Notes under the pieces: model-generated | The model's database searches: none | What the model saw: only the letters and a program-made list of their open reading frames with translations | What the model was told of the DNA's origin: nothing | Shown here: positions 16,804-25,925 of the stretch, piece by piece | Numbering within the stretch: position 1 is the stretch's first letter | How the letters are laid out: each line of letters begins with the position of its first letter | From: Nonomuraea turkmeniaca | GTDB lineage: Bacteria; Actinomycetota; Actinomycetes; Streptosporangiales; Streptosporangiaceae | Direction: 5' to 3' | Assembly: GCF_005889735.1 (NCBI RefSeq) | Contig: NZ_VCKY01000001.1 | Coordinates: forward strand, 1-64,000 | DNA: 64,000 nt | Translations under genes and position numbers: made by a program

Positions 16804-18173
16804 TCGGACTCGGGAGGTGGCGACGTGCGGCCGTGGTCCTCGGGTCCGGGTGGCGGCGGGTTGTCGTGGCGTCCAGGTGGCGGCGGAGTGCCGTGGGCCT
16901 CTCGTCCGTGCGGCTGCAGGCGACCGCGGCGGCGACGCTCGTCGTGGCGCTCACCCTGGGGATCGTGGCCCTGCTGCTGGTGATCGTGTTGCGCGGCAGC
17001 CTGGAGACCAGCGCGGGAGCCGAGGCGACGAGGAAGGCCGAGGCCGCGGTGCCGCTCGCCCGGACGATCGAGATGGCGCCCGGCACTCCGATCAGGGTGC
17101 CCGCCGCGAAGGCAGGCGCGGTGCATCTGAAGGACGGCACGGTCGCCACGGTCGCCGACCCGGATGTCGTGCTGACCGCCGAGAAGGGCGACGTGATCAA
17201 GGAGTGGGCCGAGCCTGGCGAGTATGCCGTCGCCGGGATGAAGGTGACGACCCAGACCGGCCCCGCCATGTTGTGGTCGAGGGCCTCGCTGGCCGGCGCC
17301 ACGGACGCCCTGCGGACGTTGTACGGCGCGTTGTTGCCCGGCGTGCCCGCCGTGCTGCTCGTGGTGGCCGCCATGACCTGGTTCTCGGTGGGCCGTGCGC
17401 TGGCGCCGGTGGCCGCGATCAGGGCCAAGGTCGCCCACATCACCGCCCGCGACCTCCACCAGCGTGTCCCCGTACCGCGGTCGAAAGACGAGATCGCCGC
17501 GCTCGCCACCACCGTGAACGGCACGCTCGACCGGCTGGAGACGGCCGTGGAGACGCACAAGCGGTTCGTCGCCGACGCCGCGCACGAGCTCCGCAGCCCC
17601 ATCGCGACCCTGCGCGCCCGGCTTGAGCTGGCCGAGCCCAGCGAGCTGACCAGGGAGGCCCTGGCCGACATCGAACGCCTGCAGTCCCTGGCCGCCGACC
17701 TGCTCATGCTGGCCAAGCTGGACGCGGGCGAGCCGCTGCGGACCGCCGAGCTGGACCTCGGCCAGGTGGCGGCCGAGGAGTCGCTGCGGGTCAGGCGGCG
17801 GCCCGAAGTGCGGGTGGAGCTGGACATCGAGCCGGACGTGGTGATGAAGGGCTCCCGTGCGCACCTCGACCGCCTGGTGACGAACCTGACCGACAACGCG
17901 GTACGCCACGCCGCCTCGACGGTGTGCGTACGCGTGCACGCCGAGACGGACGAGGCCGTCCTCGAGGTGCTCGACGACGGGCCCGGGATCCCGTTCGAGC
18001 AGCGCGAGGCGGTGTTCGACCGCTTCACCAGGCTGGATGAGGCCCGTGCGAGGGACGCGGGCGGCGCCGGGCTCGGGCTGCCGATCGCCCGGGACATCGC
18101 GACCCTGCACCAGGGCAGTCTGGTGTACGCCGGCGGTGGGTTCGTCGCCAGATTTCCCTTGTGTCACACATGA
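16800..18173 (+). CDS. Membrane sensor histidine kinase (HisKA/HATPase_c)
   Basis: 457 residues. First membrane segment about 42-62, extracytoplasmic sensor loop of about 110 residues, second segment about 176-197, HAMP region, HisKA box ADAAHELRSPIATLRARLEL with phospho-His near 262, then N-box NLTDNAVRHA, G1 DDGPGIP, F-box and G2 AGLGLPIA. The partner response regulator is directly upstream with overlapping stop and start. The basic, Trp/Arg-rich first 35 residues are unusual and may mean the true start is further inside. Ends just before the Rieske gene. Confidence 0.92.
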   Translation: MIGLGRWRRAAVVLGSGWRRVVVASRWRRSAVGLSSVRLQATAAATLVVALTLGIVALLLVIVLRGSLETSAGAEATRKAEAAVPLARTIEMAPGTPIRVPAAKAGAVHLKDGTVATVADPDVVLTAEKGDVIKEWAEPGEYAVAGMKVTTQTGPAMLWSRASLAGATDALRTLYGALLPGVPAVLLVVAAMTWFSVGRALAPVAAIRAKVAHITARDLHQRVPVPRSKDEIAALATTVNGTLDRLETAVETHKRFVADAAHELRSPIATLRARLELAEPSELTREALADIERLQSLAADLLMLAKLDAGEPLRTAELDLGQVAAEESLRVRRRPEVRVELDIEPDVVMKGSRAHLDRLVTNLTDNAVRHAASTVCVRVHAETDEAVLEVLDDGPGIPFEQREAVFDRFTRLDEARARDAGGAGLGLPIARDIATLHQGSLVYAGGGFVARFPLCHT

Positions 18174-18218
18174 ACCATCGGTGATCTGCGAACGTGAGGA
18201 CGGTTGAAGGAGGCAATC

Positions 18219-18592
18219 ATGCTCACACGCCGCGCATTGATCATCCGAGGTGGCGCCGCGAGCGCGGAGTCGTCTTCCTGTGGCCCGGCCGGGCCGAGGC
18301 GGCGGCGGGTCCTGTGCTCGCCACGACCAAGAGCATCCCGGTCGGCGGCGGCAGGATCATCAAGGGCAAGTACGTGATCACGCAGCCGGAGAAGGGCGTC
18401 TACCGGTGTTTCAGCGCCAAGTGCACCCACCAGGGCTGCGCGGTGGCGAGCGTGAGCCGTGGCACGATCAACTGCCCGTGCCACGGCAGCAAGTTCAGCG
18501 CCTCGACCGGGGCCGTGCTGAACGGTCCTGCCACGCGGCCGCTCCCGCGTAAGAAGATCAAGGTGGCGAAGGGCAAGATCCGGCTGGCGTGA
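18219..18592 (+). CDS. Rieske [2Fe-2S] protein with exported N-terminus, apparent single-base frameshift
   Basis: The Rieske domain is intact: CTHQGC and CPCHGS each give Cys and His ligands for a 2Fe-2S cluster. The best start is ATG 18219, five bases after GAAGGAGG, reading MLTRRALIIRGGAASA, the start of a twin-arginine-like signal. That frame does not join the Rieske frame. Adding one G near 18266 would restore a smooth signal peptide (GVVFLWPGRAEAAAG follows). The uninterrupted alternative starts at GTG 18194 without a ribosome site and replaces the signal with charged residues. So either a sequencing error, a broken gene, or an unusual start. Probable role: small exported electron-transfer protein. 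Confidence 0.75.
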
Positions 18593-18602
18593 TCAGCACG
18601 CT

Positions 18603-18650
18603 CACCCCTGACCCGGGGGCCGCCTTCGGCTTCCTTCCGGGTCAGGGGTG
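18603..18650. terminator. Terminator between convergent Rieske and SRPBCC genes
   Basis: 14-bp perfect arms CACCCCTGACCCGG (18603-18616) and CCGGGTCAGGGGTG (18637-18650) with a 20-base loop, between the two convergent stops. Confidence 0.75.
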
Positions 18651-18654
18651 AAGC

Positions 18655-19002
18655 CTAGGCGAGCCGCGCGGTGCATCCCAGTTGGTCGGCGATGCGGGAG
18701 ATGCCTTCGGCGAACGACCGGCGCGTACGCTCGGCGAAGCCGACGAAAAGCTGGTTGGCCAGCGCCACGGCCCAGTACGGGCCGGCCACGCTGTAGACGC
18801 GGTGGTCCACCCGCGCGCCCTCGGGGTGACGGGTGACCGACCATTCGCCGCGGTACCACCAGCCGCCCTGCTAGGCGACGGTGTGCTCGCCGACCTCGGT
18901 CTTCATCTCGTAGGCGGGCCGGTCGCCGAGCAGCGCCTGCCACACCTGCTCGACCGGTGCGGTCACCACGCCGGCGACCTCGGTGATGAGCCGTTTCGTC
19001 AT
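18655..19002 (-). pseudogene. SRPBCC-family protein gene interrupted by an amber codon
   Basis: From ATG 19002 the frame reads MTKRLITEVAGVVTAPVEQV, a typical START/SRPBCC beginning, and continues in one frame to a stop at 18655 over 116 codons, except for TAG at codon 44 (18871-18873). Residues after the stop (GGWWYRGEWSVT and the SYSVAGPYW-like strand pattern, then a long C-terminal helix ending LADQLG-like) keep the same fold pattern, so the stop is a point mutation (for example TGG or CAG to TAG) in an otherwise intact gene. A 17-codon frame overlaps the start (ATGA) upstream. Next to a PadR regulator. Functional only with suppression or if the base is miscalled. Confidence 0.7.
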
Positions 19003-19164
19003 GGTCGCCTACCGGGTGTCCGCGCGAGCAGGCGGACGATCTCTGTGGACATGGCACTGCTCCAATGGTCGCGGCGCCTATCCTGTGCATGCGCGTTCGG
19101 GCAGGGCAGGCGCCTTGTTCGGATGTCCGGCCGCCGGGGTGTTGGCGCACCCCGGCGGCCTCCT

Positions 19165-19728
19165 TCACCTGGAGGCCCAGTCGAGCTCCCCCTTGTCGAG
19201 CCGGCCGAGCAGGTCCTTGATCCAGTCCAGCTCGGCTTGCTGCAACGCTTGCTCGTACTCGACTTCGAGCATGAGCACGGCGGGCAGGCCGCTGTCGGCC
19301 ATGGCCCGCCGGTGGGCGTCCATCCCGGCCAGGGCGCCCTCGATGGTGGCCGCCCGGCCGCGGAGCGCGCGCTGGGCGTCCGGCAGCGGCAGGCAGCCGA
19401 TGAGCGAGACGGCCGCCACGAACGTGCACCGGTCGGGGTCGGGCCGCTCCAGCAGCTGCTTCAGCCGGGCGGCGAGCTCCGCGCGGCCTTCTTCGGTGAT
19501 CTCGTAGACCGTGCGCTCCGGCCTGCGGCCCTCGCGATCGGTCTTGGCGGGCACGATCAACTCGTCCTTGGCCAGCCGCTCGACCGCGTGGTAGAGGCTG
19601 CGCGGCAGGCCGGTGATGTAGTCCTTGTGCGTCTCGACGATGAACCGGTGCAGCTCGTAGGGGTGGGCGGCGCGCACCGTGAGCAGGGCCAGCACGGTCA
19701 GGCCGACCAGGTCGTGGCGTCGCGCCAT
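19165..19728 (-). CDS. PadR-family transcriptional regulator
   Basis: 187 residues from ATG 19728 (MARRHDLVGLTVLALLTVRA), preceded by GAGGGAGG; the frame extends 14 codons further through its own operator and that start is rejected. N-terminal winged helix with the PadR pattern HPYELHRFI ... LYHAVERLAKDELI, and a C-terminal dimerisation helix region (about 90-187, Vir_act_alpha_C type). PadR proteins repress by binding palindromes close to their own promoter. A 10-bp-arm palindrome lies 12 bases upstream of the start, so autoregulation is very likely. Neighbours: MBL-fold hydrolase upstream, broken SRPBCC gene downstream. Confidence 0.92.
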   Translation of the reverse strand: MARRHDLVGLTVLALLTVRAAHPYELHRFIVETHKDYITGLPRSLYHAVERLAKDELIVPAKTDREGRRPERTVYEITEEGRAELAARLKQLLERPDPDRCTFVAAVSLIGCLPLPDAQRALRGRAATIEGALAGMDAHRRAMADSGLPAVLMLEVEYEQALQQAELDWIKDLLGRLDKGELDWASR

Positions 19729-19739
19729 GATGCCTCCCT

Positions 19740-19762
19740 CTATATTGCAAAATGCAATATAG
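19740..19762. promoter_or_regulatory. PadR operator palindrome
   Basis: Perfect 10-bp arms CTATATTGCA (19740-19749) and TGCAATATAG (19753-19762) separated by AAA, an AT-rich island in GC-rich DNA. It sits between the MBL gene stop and the PadR start, where PadR repressors usually bind. Confidence 0.75.
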
Positions 19763-19773
19763 CCTGGCAATCC

Positions 19774-20571
19774 TCAGGCGTCGATCTGCAGGAAGGCGCG
19801 GTCGATGGCCTGCCTGACCACGTCCTCGGGATAGGGGAAGTGCTTGATCAGGTCGCGCAGGCCCTCCACGTGCGCCCGCTTGGCCAGCTCGGCGACGAGC
19901 GCCAGCTCGGCCTGCTGGGCCTGCGCGAACGCCCGTTCCACCACCGCGCCGTGCCCCGGCACGACCACCTGCTCGGGCATCTCGTCCAGCATCGCGGCGA
20001 CGGTGGCCGGCCAGTCCAGCGGGTACGAGTCGCCGAACGCCGGAGGCGCGCCCTCCTCCACCAGGTCGCCGGCGAAGACCACACCGGCGTCGGGAACGTG
20101 GACCACCACGTCGTTGCTGCTGTGCCCGAGCCCGAAGTACCGCAGATGCACGATGCGCCCGCCGATGTCCAGGCTCGCCGCGGCCGTGAACGTCTGGTTC
20201 GGCGGCACGATCGTGACCTCCTCCAGCTCCTCCCGCCGCTCGGGCAGGCGCCCGATCACGCCGGCGCGATGTTGCTCGCCGTCCCGCTCGATCTCCTCGG
20301 CGCACCTGGCGTGCCCCCAGATCTCCGCGGGCCGGAACAGCGCGTTGCCGAAGTAGTGGTCGAAGTGGGAGTGGCTGTTGACGACCGTCCACGGTCCCGG
20401 GGTGATCCTTCTGACCGCCTCGATGAGGTCCGCCGCCTCCCGGTGCGAGGTACGCGTGTCGAGCACCAGGCAGTGCCCGTCGTCACCGACGATCAGACCC
20501 GTGTTCATGTCGAACGACCGGTGACGCCGGACATAAACCCGGTCGCCGACCTCCTGCCACTGCTCGTTCAT
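19774..20571 (-). CDS. MBL-fold metallohydrolase
   Basis: 265 residues. The metallo-beta-lactamase motif HSHFDH (about 66-71) gives a di-zinc site, with a later His in GLGHSSND, Asp in FAGDLVEEGAPP and His in VVPGHGAVV completing the ligand set. No signal peptide, so cytosolic. The family covers glyoxalase II-like thioesterases, lactonases and detoxifying hydrolases; the substrate cannot be read from sequence. The gene ends 11 bases before the PadR operator on the same strand, so they may share regulation or transcript. Confidence 0.9.
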   Translation of the reverse strand: MNEQWQEVGDRVYVRRHRSFDMNTGLIVGDDGHCLVLDTRTSHREAADLIEAVRRITPGPWTVVNSHSHFDHYFGNALFRPAEIWGHARCAEEIERDGEQHRAGVIGRLPERREELEEVTIVPPNQTFTAAASLDIGGRIVHLRYFGLGHSSNDVVVHVPDAGVVFAGDLVEEGAPPAFGDSYPLDWPATVAAMLDEMPEQVVVPGHGAVVERAFAQAQQAELALVAELAKRAHVEGLRDLIKHFPYPEDVVRQAIDRAFLQIDA

Positions 20572-20619
20572 GCCAACAAACCCTACTTTTAGGATCGGAT
20601 CGACGCATCCCGCGCCTGA

Positions 20620-21264
20620 TCAGCCCTGTCTCAGGTACGCCAGCACCGCCAGCACCCTCCGGTGCCCGTCGGCGGCCGGCGGGAGGTCGAGCTTGGCGAA
20701 GATGTTCGCGATGTGCTTGGCCACGGCCGCCTCCGTGACGAACAACTCCTTGGCGATCGAGGCGTTCGTGCGGCCCTCCGCGATCAGCCCCAGCACCTCC
20801 TGCTCGCGTGGCGTGAGCCGGTCCAGGGGGTCGCGCCGCCGCCGCAACAGCTGCCGCACCACTTCGGGGTCCACGACCGTGCCGCCCGCGGCCACCCGGT
20901 CGAGCGCGTCGACGAACTCCCGCACGTCGCCGATGCGGTCCTTCAGCAGGTAGCCGACGCCGGCACCGTCGCCGGAGTCGAGCAGCTCGGCGGCGTACGT
21001 CTGCTCGACGTACTGGCTGAGCACCAGCACGGCCAGCTCGGGGTGCCGGCCGCGGAGCTGCAGCGCGGCCCGCAGCCCCTCGTCGGTGAATCCGGGCGGC
21101 ATCCGCACGTCGGTCACCACGGCCTCGGGCCAGTGCTCGGCGACGGCGGCGAGCAGGCCGGGCGCGTCGCCGACCGAGGCGACCACGGTGTGGCCGAAAC
21201 GTTCGAGCAGCCCGGCCAGGCCCTCCCTGAGCAGGACGGCGTCTTCGGCGATCACTACGCGCAC
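20620..21264 (-). CDS. NarL/LuxR-type response regulator
   Basis: 214 residues from GTG 21264, which overlaps the kinase stop (GTGCGCGTAG). Receiver domain with VIAEDAVLLREGLAGLLE, phospho-Asp near 54 in VVTDVRMPPG and YLLKDR lysine. LuxR helix-turn-helix at about 147-200 (LTPREQEVLGLIAEGRTNASIAKELFV). Partner of the histidine kinase encoded directly upstream. Similar pairs are the commonest two-component type in actinomycetes; regulated genes unknown. Confidence 0.93.
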   Translation of the reverse strand: MRVVIAEDAVLLREGLAGLLERFGHTVVASVGDAPGLLAAVAEHWPEAVVTDVRMPPGFTDEGLRAALQLRGRHPELAVLVLSQYVEQTYAAELLDSGDGAGVGYLLKDRIGDVREFVDALDRVAAGGTVVDPEVVRQLLRRRRDPLDRLTPREQEVLGLIAEGRTNASIAKELFVTEAAVAKHIANIFAKLDLPPAADGHRRVLAVLAYLRQG

Positions 21265-22409
21265 GGGATCTCCACTCGCAGCAGGGTCGGTCCGCCGATC
21301 GGGCTGGACAGTGACAATCTGCCCTCGACCACGGCCAGCCGGTCGGCCAGGCCGGTCAGCCCGGTGCCCTTGGCCGGGTCGGCGCCCCCGACCCCGTCGT
21401 CGCGGACCTCGACGACCAGGATGCCACGCTGGATCCGGCCGATGACGACGCCCTCGGTGGCCCGGCTGTGCTTGGCCAGGTTCGCCAGGGCCTCGCTGAT
21501 CACGTAGTACGCGGTGACCTCCACAGGCGCGGGCAACCGGCCCACCTCGACGTCGACACTGACGGGCACCGGGGACCGCCCGGCCACGTCGCGTACCGCG
21601 GCCGCCAGCCCCCGGTCGGTGAGTATCGGCGAGTGCACGCCGCGGATCAGCTCGCGCAACTCGGCCAGCGCCTGCTTGGCCTCGCCATGGGCGAGGCCGA
21701 GCAGGCGGCCCGCCTCGGAGTCCTCGGGCAGGTCGAGCCTGGCCATGCCGAGCGTCATGGACAGCGCTACCAGCCGCTGCTGGGCGCCGTCGTGCAGGTC
21801 CCGCTCGATCCTGCGCCGCTCCATCTCGAACGCGTCCACCAGCCGCGCCCGCGACCGCAGCACCTCGCTCAGCTCCGACCCCTGGGGCGCCAGAATCGCC
21901 CTGGCCATGGCGCCCCTGGCGCCGCCCCAGGCCGTGACCGTGTACGCGGCCACCGGCAACAGCAGCACTCCTGCCACGCTCGCCATGACGCCGACCGTCG
22001 GCGCGACCTCCGGCTGCACGACCGGCGTCAGGATGAGCAACGCCGGCCCCGCGACGGTGAACGCCACCATGATCAGGTCGATCCACCACATCGCGAGCAG
22101 CGTCATGACGGCCAGCCCCGCCTCCCGCCTGCGCCGGTCCGGCACCTCCGGCAGGGGAACGCCGTCGACGAGCCGCAACCGCAGCCGCTCGAACCGGGCG
22201 AGGGGAAAGAGGGACAACACCAGGACGCCCGGCCCGGCGACGTAGACAAGCGGCTCGGGGAGGACCTGCGCGACCGCGGCGACAAGCCCGATGACCGCAC
22301 CGGGGACGACGCTGGCCATCAGGTAGGCCGCGCACCGCCACGGCCAGGCGGACCCGAGGAACGGCAGCGGCCGCCGGGTGAGCGCCTCCAACGCTGTCCT
22401 GTTCAGCAC
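21255..22409 (-). CDS. NarL-type sensor histidine kinase (HisKA_3)
   Basis: 384 residues. Four or five membrane segments in the first 170 residues form an integral-membrane sensor without a large external loop. Dimerisation and phosphorylation helix has MERRRIERDLHDGAQQRL with the phospho-His near 202. The ATPase part keeps YYVISEALANLAKHS and DDGVGG / GTGLTGLADRL. ATG at 22409. Coupled to the response regulator downstream. The 191 bases up to the monooxygenase gene hold no further supported gene. Confidence 0.92.
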   Translation of the reverse strand: MLNRTALEALTRRPLPFLGSAWPWRCAAYLMASVVPGAVIGLVAAVAQVLPEPLVYVAGPGVLVLSLFPLARFERLRLRLVDGVPLPEVPDRRRREAGLAVMTLLAMWWIDLIMVAFTVAGPALLILTPVVQPEVAPTVGVMASVAGVLLLPVAAYTVTAWGGARGAMARAILAPQGSELSEVLRSRARLVDAFEMERRRIERDLHDGAQQRLVALSMTLGMARLDLPEDSEAGRLLGLAHGEAKQALAELRELIRGVHSPILTDRGLAAAVRDVAGRSPVPVSVDVEVGRLPAPVEVTAYYVISEALANLAKHSRATEGVVIGRIQRGILVVEVRDDGVGGADPAKGTGLTGLADRLAVVEGRLSLSSPIGGPTLLRVEIPCA

Positions 22410-22600
22410 TCTGTGACCGTATCCACTGTCGGGATGTCAGGCAGTAGTGCTGGGTTTACCTTCAAGAAGGCACCGGATGCCTCATTGGTGACGCGCGTCG
22501 TTGAGCTGGACAATCGCCTTGATGGTGGCCGAGGACCACGGGCTCGTGTGTCATTTCGCCGCTCGCGCGCTCGTGGTGTCCGTGACCACGCACGGCGGAG

Positions 22601-24385
22601 TCACGGGCGGAACTCGAGTCCTTCGAAGGTGTTCGACGACCGCCACCGATCGATGTAGGCGAAGTACGCCGTCGCCCCCAGCGGATACCCCACGTTGAGC
22701 CAGCCGCGCAGCCCGAGATCCTGTCCCTCGTTGTTGTAGTAGCCCGGCGTGCAGTCCGGTCCGCCCAGCAGCGTGCCCGGACCCGACAGCAGCAGTTCGA
22801 TCCACGCGTCCTGGGCCTCCTTGGTCACCTCGACCTCCGCGAAGCCGTGGTCGAGGGCGTGCTTGACGATCAGCGCGATCGTCCGGCCGGCCTCGGTGAG
22901 GTTGTGCGGGATGTTGGAGAGCAGGTTCGCGCCCTGCGTGTGCTGCACCAGGAAGGCGTTCGGGAAGCCGTGCACGTGGATGCCGTGCATCGTGCGCATG
23001 CCGTCGGCCCAGCGTTCCGACAGCCGGACCCCGTCGCGGCCGGTCAGGTCGTATCCGGCGCGGCGGGTGTAGTCGGTGCCGACCTCGAAGCCGGAGGCGT
23101 AGATGACGCAGTCGACGTCGTACTCCCTGCCCGCGGCCACGACGCCCGTCTCGGTGACGCGCTCGACGCCCTTGCCGTCGGTGTCGACGAGGTGCGTGCC
23201 GGGGAGGTTGAAGGCCTGCAGGTATTCGTCGTGGAAGCAGGGGCGCTTGCAGAGCTGGCGGTACCACGCCTTGAGCTTCCGCGCGGTCTCCGGGTCCGCC
23301 ACGATGGCGTCGACGCGGGCGCGGATCTCCTCCATCTTCTCGAAGTCGGAGTCCTCGAACGCGGCCCGCATCGTCTCCGGGGTGAGCTCGTCCAGCCGGC
23401 TGATCCTGGCGCGGACCCGGCGGGCGATGTCGGTCCAGCCGTCCATCACCAGGTCCTCCTCGGCCGCCGCGCCGGTCTGCATGGCCGTGAAGTTCTCCAG
23501 CCAGCGCTGCTGCCAGCCAGGTGTGGCGATACCGGCGAACCAGCCGGGGTCGGTCGGGTGGTTGCCGCGGACGTCCACGGACGACGGGGTGCGCTGGAAC
23601 ACGTACAGCTCCTTGCACGCCCGCGCCAGGTGCGGGACGCACTGCACGGCCGTCGCGCCGGTGCCGATGACGGCCACCCGCCGGTCGGCCAGCCGGTCCA
23701 TGGGCGCGCCTGACGGGTCGCCGCCGGTGTAGGCGTAGTCCCAGCGGCTGGTGTGGAAGGAATGGCCCCGGAAGTCGTCGATTCCCGGGATGCCGGGCAG
23801 TTTCGGCACGTGGAGCGGGCCGATGCCCATGGCGACGAACTGGGCGGTGAACGCGTCGCCCCGGTTCGTGCGGACGAGCCAGCGCCCTCCGATCCACTCC
23901 AGGTCCACGACCTGGGTGTGGAACAGCGCGTGGTCGTACAGGCCATAGTGTTCGCCGATGCGGCGGCAGTGCTCGAGGATCTCGGGCGCGTGCGCGTACT
24001 TCTCGGTCGGCATGTGGCCGGTCTCCTCGAGGAGCGGCATGTACACGTAGGACGCCGTGTCGCACTGCGCTCCCGGGTAGCGGTTCCAGTACCAGGTGCC
24101 GCCGAAGTCGCCGGCCTTGTCGATGATGCGCACGTCGTCGACCCCGGCCTCCTTCAGCCGCGCGGCGGTGACCAGGCCGGCGAACCCGCCGCCGACGAGC
24201 GCGACCGCCACGTGGTCGGTCTTCGGCTCGCGCTCGGTCACCGGCGTGTGCGGGTCGTCGAGGTAGTGCGCGAAGCGGCCGGTGAGGCGCAGGTACTGGT
24301 CGTTGCCGTCCGAGCGCAGCCGTTTGTCGCGCTCCTCGCGATATTTGCGGCGAAGGGCTTCTTTGTCGAGGACCGGGCGGGTCAT
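22601..24385 (-). CDS. Flavin-containing monooxygenase, Baeyer-Villiger type
   Basis: 594 residues from ATG 24385. FAD-binding GxGxxG is present as VGGGFAG near 64, the NADPH-binding site as VIGTGATAVQ near 232, and between them lies FRGHSFHTSRWD, which fits the type I Baeyer-Villiger fingerprint FxGxxxHxxxW(P/D). A 60-residue N-terminal extension and the long C-terminus resemble the large cyclohexanone/steroid monooxygenase class. It inserts oxygen next to a carbonyl to make an ester or lactone, or oxidises hetero-atoms; the substrate cannot be told. The gene is monocistronic, divergent from the membrane protein at 24515. Confidence 0.9.
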   Translation of the reverse strand: MTRPVLDKEALRRKYREERDKRLRSDGNDQYLRLTGRFAHYLDDPHTPVTEREPKTDHVAVALVGGGFAGLVTAARLKEAGVDDVRIIDKAGDFGGTWYWNRYPGAQCDTASYVYMPLLEETGHMPTEKYAHAPEILEHCRRIGEHYGLYDHALFHTQVVDLEWIGGRWLVRTNRGDAFTAQFVAMGIGPLHVPKLPGIPGIDDFRGHSFHTSRWDYAYTGGDPSGAPMDRLADRRVAVIGTGATAVQCVPHLARACKELYVFQRTPSSVDVRGNHPTDPGWFAGIATPGWQQRWLENFTAMQTGAAAEEDLVMDGWTDIARRVRARISRLDELTPETMRAAFEDSDFEKMEEIRARVDAIVADPETARKLKAWYRQLCKRPCFHDEYLQAFNLPGTHLVDTDGKGVERVTETGVVAAGREYDVDCVIYASGFEVGTDYTRRAGYDLTGRDGVRLSERWADGMRTMHGIHVHGFPNAFLVQHTQGANLLSNIPHNLTEAGRTIALIVKHALDHGFAEVEVTKEAQDAWIELLLSGPGTLLGGPDCTPGYYNNEGQDLGLRGWLNVGYPLGATAYFAYIDRWRSSNTFEGLEFRP

Positions 24386-24514
24386 GCAGCCTCCGGGAGA
24401 GCCTGGACGGCCGGGACAATTCCAGAATGTCATTCGGAAATGGCCGCCGACAACCCCGGCACCGGCCGCCCGCACTATGGTGGAGAACCCCGCACACGAG
24501 GAAGCAGAACCGCC

Positions 24515-25855
24515 TTGGCTCACCGCGCACTGGTCATCGCCATGCTGCCCGCCATCGGGCTGCGCGTGCTCGCCGTGCTCGGGTTCCCGCCCGCGCTGCT
24601 GTTCTACGGCGACTCGTTCGCGTTCCTGCGCGAGGAGCTGACGCCGGGCACGACCAGGCCGTCCGGATACTCCCTGCTGCTGGCGGTGCTCCGCCCCGCG
24701 CACAGCCTGACGCTGGTGACGGTCCTGCAGCACCTGCTGGGGCTGGCGCTCGCGGTCGGCTTGTACGCGCTGCTCAGACGGCGCGGCCTGCCCGGCTGGG
24801 GCGCCACGCTGCTGGTGACCCCGCTCCTGTACGACGAGTTCCTCGTGCTGCTCGAGCACATGATCATGGCGGACGCGATCTTCATCGTGCTGGTCACGGC
24901 CGCCATCGGGCTCATCGTGTGGCGCGTCACCCCGGCCACGGCCGCCGTCGGCGGGCTGCTGCTCGGCCTGGCCGGCATCACGCGGACGATCGGCCTGCCA
25001 CTGCTGCTGCTGACGGCGGCCTACCTCCTGGTCAGGAGGTACGGCTGGCGTCCGCTGCTGGCGCTGGTCGTGGCGGGGGCGATCCCGCTCGGCGCGTACG
25101 CCACCTGGACGAAGGCGGAGAAGGGCAAGTTCGCGCTCACCGAGGCGGACGGCAACTTCCTGTGGTCCAGGACGATGAGTTTCGCCGACTGCGACGTGAT
25201 CAAGCCACCGGAACGGCTGGCCGTGCTCTGCCCGCGCATGCCCGTCGAGCAGCGCCCCTACCCGCCGCACTGGTTGTGGGAGAGCTTCTCGCCGCTGCTC
25301 AAGGTGCCGGGGACGGCCAACCGTAACCAACTGGCCGGGGAGTTCGCCAGGCAGGCCATCCTCGCCCAGCCCGGAGGCTACCTGGGTGCGGTCGCGACCG
25401 ACCTCAGGCAGTTGCTGCGCTGGGAGCGCACGGCTGTGGACGAGAAGACGCCGTACAAGTTCCCGTCGGCCGAGCGGCCGATCAGCGCGTCGGTGCGGGG
25501 CGTCGCGGAGTCGTACGAGGCCGGACCGGCGGCCACCCGCGTCGTTGAGCCGTTCGCCGGATGGTTGCGTGCCTACCAGCGGTTTGGGTACGTGCCTTAC
25601 CCCCTGCTGATGGTGGGGTTGGTGGCCGCGCTGGCGCTGACCGTGGCACGACGGCGGTGGGACGCTCTGCTGCCGGCGCTGGCGGCGCTCGCGCTCATCG
25701 TGGCACCGCCCTTCCTTGCCGCCTATGACGTGCGATACGTGGTGCCGGCGATCCCGTTGATCTGCCTGGCACTCGGATTGACCTTGGGCGCCCGGGCGGC
25801 GGAGGAGGCCGTGGTCCGGCCCGCTGAGGAGCCGGAGACCGTTCGCGCAAGGTGA
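24515..25855 (+). CDS. Polytopic membrane protein, glycosyltransferase-like (GT-C fold candidate)
   Basis: 446 residues from TTG 24515 (alternatives ATG 24542 or ATG 24440; none is decisive, though GAGGAAG precedes 24515). About ten membrane helices. A hydrophilic loop near 35-60 (YGDSFAFLREELTPGTTRPSGYS) and a large extracytoplasmic loop of about 150 residues between helices 7 and 8 resemble GT-C or dolichyl-phosphate-mannosyltransferase-like proteins. The acidic D near the first external loop could be the catalytic residue, but this is a guess. The final AYDVRYVVPAIPL strand pattern is common in these proteins. Confidence 0.75.
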   Translation: MAHRALVIAMLPAIGLRVLAVLGFPPALLFYGDSFAFLREELTPGTTRPSGYSLLLAVLRPAHSLTLVTVLQHLLGLALAVGLYALLRRRGLPGWGATLLVTPLLYDEFLVLLEHMIMADAIFIVLVTAAIGLIVWRVTPATAAVGGLLLGLAGITRTIGLPLLLLTAAYLLVRRYGWRPLLALVVAGAIPLGAYATWTKAEKGKFALTEADGNFLWSRTMSFADCDVIKPPERLAVLCPRMPVEQRPYPPHWLWESFSPLLKVPGTANRNQLAGEFARQAILAQPGGYLGAVATDLRQLLRWERTAVDEKTPYKFPSAERPISASVRGVAESYEAGPAATRVVEPFAGWLRAYQRFGYVPYPLLMVGLVAALALTVARRRWDALLPALAALALIVAPPFLAAYDVRYVVPAIPLICLALGLTLGARAAEEAVVRPAEEPETVRAR

Positions 25856-25925
25856 CCGTTGCCGCCGTGGGCGGCGGCTGCTACCGTGCCATCCGTAAAG
25901 AAAATCTTACACCTGATGGGATGTT

